Assembly: GCF_003259225.1 (NCBI RefSeq)
Contig: NZ_QHJF01000009.1
Coordinates: 124,001-188,000, forward strand
Direction of reading: 5' to 3'
Length of the DNA: 64,000 bases
From: Marinomonas arctica
GTDB taxonomy: Bacteria; Pseudomonadota; Gammaproteobacteria; Pseudomonadales; Marinomonadaceae
In this document: in pieces, positions 36,125-45,071 of the stretch
Layout: every line of letters starts with the position of its first letter
How positions within the stretch are numbered: position 1 is the stretch's first letter
Notes under the pieces: model-generated
Seen by the model: only the letters and a program-made list of their open reading frames with translations
The model's database searches: none
Told to the model about the DNA's origin: nothing
Translations under genes and position numbers: made by a program

Positions 36125-36439
36125 CTAAAAATCATGAGGGCTGAGCCAAATGTCTAGCTGTTGATTTCCAAGGTAGGTCACCTTCCCTTGGTAACGTGCT
36201 ATGCCACTGGAGCTGAATTCAAATTTGTAGCTCCTTCTTATTTTAATTTGACCTTGAGACCATATGGGTCGCCATTCCGCTCCGGCTACACTGTCGTCGA
36301 GCAATTGCAAGTTTAACGATTCACAGTGTTTTTTTGCGCTAATCAATGCTTGTTCTCGAATGGACGTATTACGCCACCATGAGTAAACGCCGGCGGCAAG
36401 CATAAGGATAATAACAATATCAGAAAGTTGTAGGTTCAT
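36125..36439 (-). CDS. DUF3301-family small membrane protein
   Basis: From the ATG at 36439 the protein has 104 residues. One N-terminal membrane segment (MNLQLSDIVIILMLAAGVYS) is followed by WWRNTSIREQALISAKKHCE, LQLLDDSVAGAEW and RRSYKFEFSSSGIARYQGKV, the DUF3301 pattern. The function is unknown. The ORF can extend upstream to a TTG at 36463, but the ATG gives the usual family start. Confidence 0.85.
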   Translation of the reverse strand: MNLQLSDIVIILMLAAGVYSWWRNTSIREQALISAKKHCESLNLQLLDDSVAGAEWRPIWSQGQIKIRRSYKFEFSSSGIARYQGKVTYLGNQQLDIWLSPHDF

Positions 36440-36490
36440 AGGTGCCAATGCTAAATCAATCAAAGTGATAGCATCATAACGAATTGTGGT

Positions 36491-36547
36491 TAAGAAAAGA
36501 AATACGTGGCTACCTCCAAGCAGGAGAGAAAGGAGAGGTAGCCACGT
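36491..36547 (-). terminator. Terminator after the flavodoxin gene
   Basis: ACGTGGCTACCTC (36504-36516) and its complement (36535-36547) form a perfect 13-base stem with an 18-base loop. On the reverse strand it is followed by the T-rich tract TATTTCTTTTCTT. It lies about 135 bases after the flavodoxin stop. Confidence 0.75.
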
Positions 36548-36681
36548 TCTTCACGCAATATTGAGCAAGTCCCATAATTATCGCATTGAAAATAAGTTAA
36601 ATTTGGGCATTCGGGGCAGCGAATGTGTGGGAACCAAATTTGAGTCGTTTACTTAAGTCCAATGGCCAGTCAGGTGATAAT

Positions 36682-37218
36682 TTATGCGGCTTCTACTGCT
36701 CTTTCTGCGTAAAGTTGAATAACCCACTGTTCAATACGTTGATCAGTAAGTTCAAACTGTTGATCTTCATCGATTGCTAGCCCGATGAAATGTTCTTTGT
36801 TATGAACACAAGCTCTGGAAGCCTCAAATTCATAGCCTTCTGTTGACCACTGACCAATAAAGGTTGCGCCTGTTGGCAGTAGTTTTTCGTATAACCATCC
36901 CATGGCGTCGACAAAATAGTCGCCGTAACCAAACTGATCACCTAATCCATACAAGGCAATAACAGTATCCTCTAACGTCAAATTGGCTAGGTCGTCTCCA
37001 ATATCTTCCCAATCGGACTGAATGCCACCGAAGTCCCAAGTCGGTATGCCCAGAATAAGCATAGAATATTGTTCAAGTTGGCCCAGCTCTATGTCTTTAA
37101 TGTTAAATAAATCAACTTGTTCGCCAAGCTCTTCCCATTGTTTGGCTATTTTATGGCCAACTTCTTCGGTGTTATTTGTGTCTGTGCCGTAAATAAGGGC
37201 TATGGATGAATTCGCCAT
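36682..37218 (-). CDS. fldB: Long-chain flavodoxin (FldB-like)
   Basis: From the ATG at 37218 the protein has 178 residues and begins MANSSIALIYGTDTNNTEEV, with the FMN phosphate loop GTDTNNT, then ILGIPTWDFGGIQSDWEDIG and ALYGLGDQFGYGDYFVDAMG around the isoalloxazine ring. The loop splitting the last strand marks a long-chain flavodoxin. Flavodoxins replace ferredoxin when iron is short. A longer reading to 37434 would overlap the regulator and is rejected. It starts 13 bases after the regulator stop, so both are one operon. Confidence 0.93.
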   Translation of the reverse strand: MANSSIALIYGTDTNNTEEVGHKIAKQWEELGEQVDLFNIKDIELGQLEQYSMLILGIPTWDFGGIQSDWEDIGDDLANLTLEDTVIALYGLGDQFGYGDYFVDAMGWLYEKLLPTGATFIGQWSTEGYEFEASRACVHNKEHFIGLAIDEDQQFELTDQRIEQWVIQLYAERAVEAA

Positions 37219-37231
37219 GGTTTTCCTATTA

Positions 37232-38119
37232 CTAATGGATTTGTCCGTATTGGTGACTACTGACACCAAAGTGTTGTATGAATGCCGCTTCAAATTGGTC
37301 TTCGGAAAAACCGCTTTGCGCAACAATAGAGGGTTTTGCCGCAGGGTCTTGCCTGAGTTTAGCGGCAGCCGATTTAATACGACTGCGAGTGCAATAGCTC
37401 TCAATAGATTGTCCAACAATGAGATTGAAACCAATGGCCAAGGCTTCTATGTTGAGTCCAACTTGTTGGGCTAGATGTTGAATATTCAGTGCGTCGTGTT
37501 GCGGCGTTTCTATGAGATTTTGCGCATGAAACAGTTTTCTCTGGCAGTCTTCACATTGCGATAGATGACTGAGTATTTGTAATTGTTCAATGAGCGTGAA
37601 TATGAGTGAATATAGATGCCCTGCAAGACTTATTGAATGCCCCTTATGAGCGAGGATAGGCTCAAGAGCATTCAGTGTTTTTTCGGTCACGGGTAGCTGA
37701 ATGACGGCATTGTCGTTACCAAGTTTGTCTCGCATGGTCACAAAATGCTGAATGATTTGATCTTCTGTTTCACCCAAGATTGCCGCCAAATGTGCAGGAC
37801 TGATACGGGCTTGTAAAAGGCTGTATTGTTCGTCCTTCGCGACAAAAAAATGACCGCTAATATTTTTCGGCTGGTAAGCAATTTGCACAGAGTGTATGTC
37901 TTGTGCCGATTTGATTGGCCCGTTTCCTAAAAAAGAAAAATACAAACCTGATGGTGCTTCTTCCTGTATGGATAGATCCGTATTGCTACTTAAATGTTGG
38001 TTTAACCAGTACAGGTTTGGGAGAAGGGCAAGCAGTTGCTTATGACCGGATAGCCATGGTGCGACTGCCTCTTTGATTCTTCCGGTATTGTCATACACAT
38101 CGCGCATGCTTATTTGCAT
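37232..38119 (-). CDS. AraC-family (PchR-like) transcriptional regulator
   Basis: The protein has 295 residues. The C-terminal 100 hold two helix-turn-helix units (LNIQHLAQQVGLNIEALAIG and KPSIVAQSGFSEDQFEAAFI). SQCEDCQRKLFHAQNLIETP precedes them, as in PchR-type iron-siderophore regulators. It sits upstream of a flavodoxin gene and behind a Fur-box-like site, so it is probably an iron-responsive activator. The ligand is not known, and no siderophore receptor lies nearby. Confidence 0.75.
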   Translation of the reverse strand: MQISMRDVYDNTGRIKEAVAPWLSGHKQLLALLPNLYWLNQHLSSNTDLSIQEEAPSGLYFSFLGNGPIKSAQDIHSVQIAYQPKNISGHFFVAKDEQYSLLQARISPAHLAAILGETEDQIIQHFVTMRDKLGNDNAVIQLPVTEKTLNALEPILAHKGHSISLAGHLYSLIFTLIEQLQILSHLSQCEDCQRKLFHAQNLIETPQHDALNIQHLAQQVGLNIEALAIGFNLIVGQSIESYCTRSRIKSAAAKLRQDPAAKPSIVAQSGFSEDQFEAAFIQHFGVSSHQYGQIH

Positions 38120-38138
38120 CGTATGTCGCCTCTAATCT

Positions 38139-38157
38139 GATAATGGTTATCATTAAA
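38139..38157. promoter_or_regulatory. Fur-box-like site upstream of the PchR-like regulator
   Basis: GATAATGGTTATCATTAAA matches 16 of 19 positions of the consensus GATAATGATAATCATTATC. It lies 20 bases before the regulator start codon, where bound Fur would block transcription when iron is plentiful. Confidence 0.7.
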
Positions 38158-38178
38158 GAGTTTTTTGCCATTCAATGC

Positions 38179-38216
38179 AAGTGATTCTCATTAAATATTT
38201 TATATGAGAATCACTT
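38179..38216. promoter_or_regulatory. Perfect 13-base inverted repeat, possible second Fur-type operator
   Basis: AAGTGATTCTCAT (38179-38191) and ATGAGAATCACTT (38204-38216) are perfect complements with a 12-base AT-rich spacer. The arms resemble Fur half-sites (TGAGAATCA). It may be a second operator of the regulator-flavodoxin operon, or a hairpin after dctD, which lacks another terminator. Confidence 0.5.
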
Positions 38217-38281
38217 TTTTGATATTTTTCTCTGATGCCTTGTGGTGAGAAGGTGTTAATTCAGTGCGGAGACAGTAAAGA

Positions 38282-39655
38282 TTAGTCTAAATAGTCTGCT
38301 CGGTTAAGGCCGTACTTCTGCATTTTTTGGTTTAAAGTACGGCGCGGCAGTTGAAGTTGTTCTAAGACTAACTGAATATTGCCTTTTTGCTGTCGTATGC
38401 TTGCTTCAATTAGGCTGCGTTCGAATTCTTGAACTTTTACACTAAGTGGCAGCGGGGTGATGGTGTCGATGTCGTCTTGTGCTTGATAGCCTGCTAATAT
38501 TTTTGCCACGCTGGTATTCGGTTCTAGTGCATAACGCAGTGCGACGTTTCTTAATTCGCGTACATTGCCAGGCCAACCATAAAGGGTAAGTGTCTCGTGG
38601 TCTATTGGGCTGAGTTGCTTAAAGTCTTTGCCGCGCTCTTTGACCGCTATACGGCAAAAATGCTCGAATAGTAGTGGAATATCCGATCCTCGGTGGCGTA
38701 AATCGGGCAAATGTATTTGTGAGACGTTTAAGCGAAAAAATAAGTCTTGTCGAAAATCCGCCAAAGTTTGTAAGTCGTTTTTAGCGGCTGCAACGACACG
38801 CAAATCAATGTGAATGGTGTTATTGCTGCCAATTCGCTCTAATTGGTTTTCTTGTAGAACACGCAATAATTTTATTTGCATGGCGAGTGGCATGCTTTCT
38901 ATTTCATCCAGAAATAAGGTGCCACCACTGGCGTGCTCAAGTTTGCCGATACGTTGTTTGTTGGCGCTGGTAAATGCGCCTGCTTCATGGCCGAACAGTT
39001 CACTTTCAAATAAATCCGCCGGAATGGCTGCGCAGTTGATGGCGACAAAGGGATGGCTGCTTCTTGGGCTGCAATCATGCAGCGCTTTTGCCACCAACTC
39101 TTTGCCACAGCCTGTTTTACCATACACGATCACATGGGTGTCCATACTGGCAAAGGTTCGAATTTGCTGTCTGACCCGAATGATCTGTTCATTTTGTCCG
39201 ATGATGGTTTCCTCTAGGCCGTGTAAATCCCCTAGATACTGAGATTGATTGGCACGTTGGCGTTGAACTTTTCTGAGCTGAATGGCTTTTTCGACGGTTT
39301 TGAGTAGTCGATTGGGGTCAAACGGTTTTTCGAGGAAGTCAAAAGCCCCATCACGCAGAGCATTAACGGCAGTGTCTACATCGCCATGGCCTGTTATCAG
39401 GATAAACGGGATCTCTGGCTCTTTTGTCAGACAGTCCGCCATGAGTGTTAAGCCATCAATAGGTGCCATGCGAATGTCACTGACAATGATGCAGGGTAAG
39501 CCGATACTGAATGTGTTAATGAGCTCCTGAGCGTGGTGAAATTCTTTTACGACATAATCGGATAAGCGCAGCCATTGTGCGGTGGTTGAGCGAACGATGT
39601 CGTCATCGTCAAGTAACCAGATTTCAACCTGTTGGTCAGTATTACGGTTTTCCAT
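38282..39655 (-). CDS. dctD: DctD-type sigma-54-dependent response regulator
   Basis: The protein has 457 residues. Receiver domain: acidic DDDD near 16-19, phospho-acceptor Asp60, Lys110. AAA+ domain: Walker A GKTGCGKE (179-186), the sigma-54 contact loop reads GAFTSA (226-231) instead of GAFTGA, and Walker B GGTLFLDEIES. A Fis-type helix-turn-helix ends the protein (QLVLEQLQLPRRTLNQKMQK). It would activate C4-dicarboxylate or related transport genes; none is in the window. It starts one base after the dctB stop. Confidence 0.88.
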   Translation of the reverse strand: MENRNTDQQVEIWLLDDDDIVRSTTAQWLRLSDYVVKEFHHAQELINTFSIGLPCIIVSDIRMAPIDGLTLMADCLTKEPEIPFILITGHGDVDTAVNALRDGAFDFLEKPFDPNRLLKTVEKAIQLRKVQRQRANQSQYLGDLHGLEETIIGQNEQIIRVRQQIRTFASMDTHVIVYGKTGCGKELVAKALHDCSPRSSHPFVAINCAAIPADLFESELFGHEAGAFTSANKQRIGKLEHASGGTLFLDEIESMPLAMQIKLLRVLQENQLERIGSNNTIHIDLRVVAAAKNDLQTLADFRQDLFFRLNVSQIHLPDLRHRGSDIPLLFEHFCRIAVKERGKDFKQLSPIDHETLTLYGWPGNVRELRNVALRYALEPNTSVAKILAGYQAQDDIDTITPLPLSVKVQEFERSLIEASIRQQKGNIQLVLEQLQLPRRTLNQKMQKYGLNRADYLD

Positions 39656-39656
39656 A

Positions 39657-41735
39657 TTAGGCCTTTAACAGTGTTAAGTGGAAGACCAGCTGCGAGTCTC
39701 CGTTATAGTTCGCGGTTAGTGTCCCGTTCATATCTTTTGCTAAATTTGCGCTGATAGCAAGCCCAAGCCCCAAGCCTTTGCCAATAGGTTTAGTGGTGAA
39801 AAAAGGCTCAAAAATATGAGTCAATTTGCTTTTTTCGATGCCTGGTCCATTGTCTTGATAGCAAATGGTTATTGTGTCGTGTTGCGCCTGAATAGCGATG
39901 CGAATTTTAGGAAGGATTTTATGCTCAGTGCAGGCTTGTACTGAGTTGCTAATCAGGTTTGAAAAGATTCTTTCGAGCCGAGTGGGTTCGGCCATCACTT
40001 TGTCCATATCACTGAGTGTTATTTGCTACTCTATGTCTTGTGCATCTTCGCCAAGGCTCTCTATTGCCTTATGTACAGAATGCTTGATGGATGTTGACGT
40101 CAGTTGTTCTGGTCTGCGGTAGGCCAGCACTTTTAATTCACTGGTAAGCTTTTGCATTCTGACTACCAAGGATTCTAAGTCAATGAGTGTTTTTAGCGCT
40201 TGCTCCGCATCTTGGCGTTTTAATAAAAGCTCGGCGGTGTAAGCCAATGTCCTGATTCCGGTGAGAGGCTGATTGAGTTCATGGGCAATGGCCGTTGACA
40301 TCTGTCCGATGGCGGCCAGCTTTTCGGTTCTTAACAGTTCTTTTTGCGCGACCTCTAGGGCTTGGGTTCTTTCCAATACTCGTTCTTCTAAGCGAGTATT
40401 CGCTTCTAATAAATTCAGCTCTGCTTTTTTACGCTTGCTGATGTCGAGTAGCGTGACGAGATAGCCTTGTGAACCGCTCCACTTTAAAGAGGAGACCGAT
40501 AGCAGGGCAGGGAAAACTTGACCATTGTCTTTTTGTAAGACGACTTCTTGTTCAAGTAAATTGCGTGTTTGAGCATTGTCTAGTGTCTGCATTTGTAACG
40601 ATTTTATAAAAGACAAAGCGGTTTGGTTTTCTGGACAGTCAGGCAAAAATTCATAGAGATAATGCGTATTGAGTTGTGCTCTTTGGCCGAAATAGCGTAT
40701 TCCCATTGGATTAACAAAGGAAATTTCACCGTATTTCGTCAGTTGCAGCAATCCTACATGCGTGTTTTCAATGAGCACACGCTGTTGCTGGGCACTGTTC
40801 GCTATCAGTATTTCGTTTTCTCGTTTCGAGGCAATTTTTAAGGCTCGTTCACGACGGTAGAGCCAGAAGAGAAACAGTAAGGCAAATATCCCCAAGCTGA
40901 TAAAGGCAATATTTTGTGCTTTTTTTTGAATGCCTTTCAAATTAGACAGATAGTGAATTTGCCATTTAAGGTCGTCTAGAGTGACATTTTGTAACAGGTA
41001 GTTTTCGTCTTTTAGGTGATAAATTTTAGAACGAGTATTGTTGAGAAATTCAATGTCTGTGTGGTTGTCTAACCAGTTGCTGACTAACAGGCCGTTTAAT
41101 TTACTGGCTAAAAACAGCAGGCTGTTTTGGTCTGTCATCACCACAAGATCCTCTAAAAGATTCCAGCGTTCTATTAAGTTGCTGACATTAATTCGAACGG
41201 CGACAGCCCCCGCCAATCCTGCTGAAGTATATACAGGTGCCAGTACAAGGTGGGCTGATTTGGACTGCACAGGATTGTAGCCAGAGATCAGCATGTATTC
41301 ACCTTGTTGTTCTTTTAGTACATTGCTTAGATTTTGTTTGCTGAAATAGTCGTCTAACTCAAAGTTGGGAGATTGTTCACTTGAAACAAGCAGGTCGCCT
41401 TGAGCCGAGAGAATAAACCAATCTTGGGTCTTAGATACGTGGGTCAAATCTTCCAGTTGACGCTGCAATAGCTGCGTTAGCTTGTTGTCGTCTGGATTGT
41501 TCATAAAGTTCAGCAGGGTAGGGTTGTCTGCTAATGCGTAAGGCAGTATATGATAATTTTTTAATTCATTGCGCAGTTCAATAACATAACTGAGCAGTTG
41601 ATCTTGTCCCTCCGAGTGTTTGTCGATAATCAGTGCTTGATAAGCAATGCTGTTAACAGCAAAAAATAAAGCCGTCAGTATGGTGCAGCCAGTTGATAGG
41701 AAAAATAGACGATGTTTACGGAATTGTGAAATCAA
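39657..41735 (-). pseudogene. dctB: DctB-type sensor histidine kinase, cut by an in-frame amber codon
   Basis: The reading 41735-40026 gives 569 residues: membrane segments at about 12-32 and 275-293 around a periplasmic dCache-like sensor, a PAS domain (about 320-435) and a HisKA domain with His485 (AIAHELNQP). It stops at TAG (40026-40028). The same frame continues QITLSD and then MDKVMAEPTRLERIFSNLIS to 39657, with the N box and G boxes (DNGPGI, GKGLGLGLAI) of the ATPase domain. So one nonsense change splits an otherwise full 692-residue kinase, unless it is a sequencing error or is read through. The second part has an ATG at 40007 but no good ribosome-binding site. Confidence 0.85.
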
Positions 41736-41817
41736 AAAAATCTCGCAGGCTTTTATTATCGTTGTTGTTTTTCACATAATAATAGTAAAGCCATGGCTTT
41801 GTAACGCACTTAGTCAA

Positions 41818-42774
41818 TCAGATGAGATTAAAGGTACGTAATAAAGTCACCCCGATGCTGGTGGTTAGCAAGGATGCGATGGTGGTAATAACAATGATGT
41901 TTGCAGCCAGTACTGAGTTCCCCTTCATTGCGCGAACCATGATGTAACTGGCAGACGCCGTCGGGGCGGATGACATTAAAAAAAGTACGCCAAGTTCCAC
42001 GCCTCGATAACCGAGCAAATAGCCGCCAAGTGTTAGCGCAAAAGGGATAAAGATAAGCTTACCAACGGAAGCAACAATGGCTCCTAGCATACCATTTTTT
42101 AAGGAACTGAAGCTCAAAGAAGCGCCCGCGCAAAGTAGTGCTAATGGTAGCGTCATTTGTGCGAAATAATCCCCTGCTTTATATAGTGTAGACGGCAGAG
42201 AAAGGCCGGTGAAAGAGGTAATAAAAGCCGCTGAAATGGCAATGATGAGCGGGTTTTTGGCGATTCCCTTTAAAATGCTAATTAGGTTGGCATTGGCGCC
42301 CAAAGCGCGACTTAAGCCAATCACGGACAAAATATTAAACAGTATGGTGACACCGCCTAGATAGACAGATGCGACAGCAAAAACGTCATTACCATAAGCG
42401 TTTACGCAATACGCTAAACCGATGATGCCCATGTTAGAGCGAAAAGCACCTTGTACTAAAACAGCACGTTCGGCTTTGTTTGAAAACCAGATAGGCAGTA
42501 GGAGCTCGAGTGCAATATAGGTGACGGTAACCGCAATCATCGCGTAGAGCACTAAAGAAAAATCGGTGTTACGGGTTAAATCTGTCTTCGATATGCTAAT
42601 AAAAAGCAGTGCAGGAAGGGTGACGTTGAACACCAGCTTAGAGGCAATATCAATGAAATTATCATTAATAATTCTTACTCGGTAAAGGACGACCCCTAAT
42701 GCCAATATTAAGAATATTGGCATAGTAATGGAGAAGGAAAATACCAGTACGTCTAAAAAGTTGTTCAACGCCAT
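41818..42774 (-). CDS. AEC-family (auxin efflux carrier-like) transporter
   Basis: The protein has 318 residues with about ten membrane segments. Family features include FRSNMGIIGLAYCVNAYGND and LPLALLCAGASLSF, then a C-terminal half ending GLMSSAPTASASYIMVRAMK-like (LMSSAPTASASYIM). Bacterial AEC members move malate, malonate or similar acids. It starts 16 bases after the baeR-like stop on the same strand, so it is probably in the baeSR operon, and dctB follows 82 bases on. Confidence 0.85.
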   Translation of the reverse strand: MALNNFLDVLVFSFSITMPIFLILALGVVLYRVRIINDNFIDIASKLVFNVTLPALLFISISKTDLTRNTDFSLVLYAMIAVTVTYIALELLLPIWFSNKAERAVLVQGAFRSNMGIIGLAYCVNAYGNDVFAVASVYLGGVTILFNILSVIGLSRALGANANLISILKGIAKNPLIIAISAAFITSFTGLSLPSTLYKAGDYFAQMTLPLALLCAGASLSFSSLKNGMLGAIVASVGKLIFIPFALTLGGYLLGYRGVELGVLFLMSSAPTASASYIMVRAMKGNSVLAANIIVITTIASLLTTSIGVTLLRTFNLI

Positions 42775-42790
42775 TCCTTACGAAAAAATA

Positions 42791-43468
42791 TTAATCGTTG
42801 TTTTCGAAGCGGTAGCCTGCGCCGTAAACAGAGTGAATAACATTTAATTCAGGTGCCACGGCAGAGATTTTTTTACGCAGTTTTTTGATATGGCTATCAA
42901 TAGTGCGGTCGCTGACGACACGACTGTCGGCATAAATACTCTTCATTATCAGATCTCGACCAAATACACGGCCAGGTTCTTTGATCAGTAGCTGAAGTAG
43001 CTGGAATTCAACGGTCGTTAAGTCGATCAAATCACCTTTGTAGGTTGCGCGTAGACGATCAACGTCTAGATCAAAGCCATCTGTTCTGGGTGATTCAGCT
43101 TGATCCAATTCAACGCGACGCAAGTTGGCTTTGACACGCGCTACGATTTCACGTGGGCTGAAAGGTTTGCATACATAGTCGTCGGCGCCCATTTCTAAGC
43201 CAATTAAACGATCGATTTCTTCCGCTTTTGCGGTCACCATAATGATAGGAACACCGCTAAATTGACGAACTTGTTTGCATATTTCTACGCCGTCCAAGCC
43301 AGGAAGCATCAAATCCAACAAAATAATATCAACTTGGTTGTTTTTGATGTAATTAACGGCGATGTCTCCACGATCAAGATGATGGTGCTCGTAACCCGCT
43401 TGATCTAAATAGGCTGCCATTAATTCCGCTAGTTTTGGTTCATCTTCAATAATCAGTACTTTGCTCAT
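42791..43468 (-). CDS. baeR: BaeR-like OmpR-family response regulator
   Basis: The protein has 225 residues. The receiver has Asp52 as phospho-acceptor and Lys101. EEIDRLIGLEMGADDYVCKP and RVVSDRTIDSHIKKLRKKIS are very close to BaeR. A winged helix binds DNA. BaeR controls envelope-stress and efflux genes in enteric bacteria; the regulon here may differ. It follows the kinase by 31 bases, the baeS-baeR order. Confidence 0.88.
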   Translation of the reverse strand: MSKVLIIEDEPKLAELMAAYLDQAGYEHHHLDRGDIAVNYIKNNQVDIILLDLMLPGLDGVEICKQVRQFSGVPIIMVTAKAEEIDRLIGLEMGADDYVCKPFSPREIVARVKANLRRVELDQAESPRTDGFDLDVDRLRATYKGDLIDLTTVEFQLLQLLIKEPGRVFGRDLIMKSIYADSRVVSDRTIDSHIKKLRKKISAVAPELNVIHSVYGAGYRFENND

Positions 43469-43499
43469 AATCTTATTCGTTCCTATTCATTTTAAGGGA

Positions 43500-44906
43500 C
43501 TAGTTTAAAGGGAATTCTATTCTTATTCCTAAGCCACCGTCTGGGGAGTGATAAGCACTGATCGTACCCTGATGCCCATCGACAATATTAGAGCAAATAG
43601 CAAGGCCCAAACCTCTGCCTCCTGTTGCTCTGTTTCTGGAGTTTTCGACACGGAAAAACTGTTCAAAAATCTTGTCTTTATCATTATCATCAACGCCTGG
43701 AGCGGTATCTTCAAAAAGGATAATGGCTTTTTTATTCTTTTTGGATAGCTTAATAGTAAGCTTCCCTGGTGCGTTGGTGTATTTTAATGAGTTATTCATC
43801 AAATTCGCAAAAAGCTGATGCAATCGGTCCGAATCACCATTCATAACAATAGGGCTTTTTTGCGAATATTCAAACGCTAATTCTAAACCTGCCTCATTAA
43901 AGGGTAACGTCATAGATTGAACGGTTTGTTCAATAATCTCATTTAACGACGTGTCTTCCATTTGGTAACTTAAATTCCCCATATCATGCATGGATAACTG
44001 GTTTAAGTCATCAATTAGGCGCGCGATGTGAAGTGTTTCTTGTTGCAATGAAGCAAGACTTTCCGGTGTGACTTTTATAATGCCATCCTGCATCGCTTCT
44101 ATTTCACCACGAAGAATCGCCACTGGGGTTCTTAGTTCGTGGGCCGTATCAGCTACCCAGCGCTTACGGGCTTCGCGGGTATGCTCAAGAGTGCAAGCCA
44201 AGTTATTAAAGTCACAACTTAGCTTTGCCAGCTCATCAGAGCCTTTTACCGCAATTCGCGTTTCAAATTTTCCTGCGGCCAATTTTTTTGTCGCTTGTTG
44301 CATAGACGTAATAGGACGACTTAACCATTGCGCCAAAGGCCAAGTAAGTAGGGCCGCAATAGCGAGCATAAACGCAGAGATCAGTAAAAATGCTTCACCT
44401 TGTTGACGCACGAATCGTAGTGTTTGATCTTGTACAAGCTCTCTAATAGAGCGTAGTCCAACATAGCCCACTATTTTTTTATTTACTTTTACGGCATGCG
44501 TTTCAGCATCGGTGAAACGCACCTTGCCAATGATAGGCTTTTGTTGGCTATCATAGAGCAGGAAACGCTGACGATAGTATTGTGATGGATAAATCAAATC
44601 CAAATTCGGTGTGCTAGGTGGTGGTATAAGATCGCGTAAATTGTCCAGCTTGGCTTGATGCCATTCGCTTTCCATGCGGCTTTCTTGAACCAGAAAATAC
44701 CAATCATCGTAATAGATGTATAGGTTGGCCGTTCTGTTGGCCATTTGTTCTAAAAAGTCACGGTCGCGTTCTGTTGCATAGGATACAAATCCTCTGTCAA
44801 AGCTCCATTGAAAGACTTGCCACATGGAAACAATAAGCAAAATATTACTCAAAACAAATACAGCGAATAGTTTATGACGAATCTTTAACCCTTTGGTAAT
44901 GGTCAT
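43500..44906 (-). CDS. baeS: BaeS-like sensor histidine kinase
   Basis: The protein has 468 residues. Membrane segments lie at about 12-33 and 171-192, with a periplasmic CHASE4-like sensor (TANLYIYYDDWYFLVQES) between them. A HAMP domain, HisKA with His256 (DTAHELRTPVAILRGEIEAM) and the ATPase domain (NSLKYT, VDDNDK, GRGLGLAI) follow. It partners the adjacent BaeR-like regulator. The sensor differs in length from E. coli BaeS, so the signal is unknown. Confidence 0.85.
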   Translation of the reverse strand: MTITKGLKIRHKLFAVFVLSNILLIVSMWQVFQWSFDRGFVSYATERDRDFLEQMANRTANLYIYYDDWYFLVQESRMESEWHQAKLDNLRDLIPPPSTPNLDLIYPSQYYRQRFLLYDSQQKPIIGKVRFTDAETHAVKVNKKIVGYVGLRSIRELVQDQTLRFVRQQGEAFLLISAFMLAIAALLTWPLAQWLSRPITSMQQATKKLAAGKFETRIAVKGSDELAKLSCDFNNLACTLEHTREARKRWVADTAHELRTPVAILRGEIEAMQDGIIKVTPESLASLQQETLHIARLIDDLNQLSMHDMGNLSYQMEDTSLNEIIEQTVQSMTLPFNEAGLELAFEYSQKSPIVMNGDSDRLHQLFANLMNNSLKYTNAPGKLTIKLSKKNKKAIILFEDTAPGVDDNDKDKIFEQFFRVENSRNRATGGRGLGLAICSNIVDGHQGTISAYHSPDGGLGIRIEFPLN

Positions 44907-45071
44907 GGCTGGGGCTGAAATCCTATTGTGTCCTGTTGAGGTGTCGCAGACAGGGAATGAAAAAAATCGATAAACAATTGCTCACCCAAAGTAGATTTGT
45001 GAGCAATTCTACTCGTCTGTTTACTATACAGTTTTTGAATGAAAGCTGGCTACTTGCTTGGAGTGTAAATA

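Noticed and set aside
37219-37434. 72-residue N-terminal extension of the flavodoxin
   Set aside because: The extra part overlaps the regulator gene in another frame and no flavodoxin has it; the ATG at 37218 gives the family start.
38814-39242. 142-residue forward frame inside dctD
   Set aside because: It lies antisense to well-conserved AAA+ motifs and shows no protein-like pattern of its own.
9024-40028. Amber codon reassignment, since higA, the ParD-like stub and dctB all stop at TAG
   Set aside because: Intact genes such as gyrA and the HPt gene end at TAG at the normal family length, and higA has a second TAA, so ordinary decay explains the cases.
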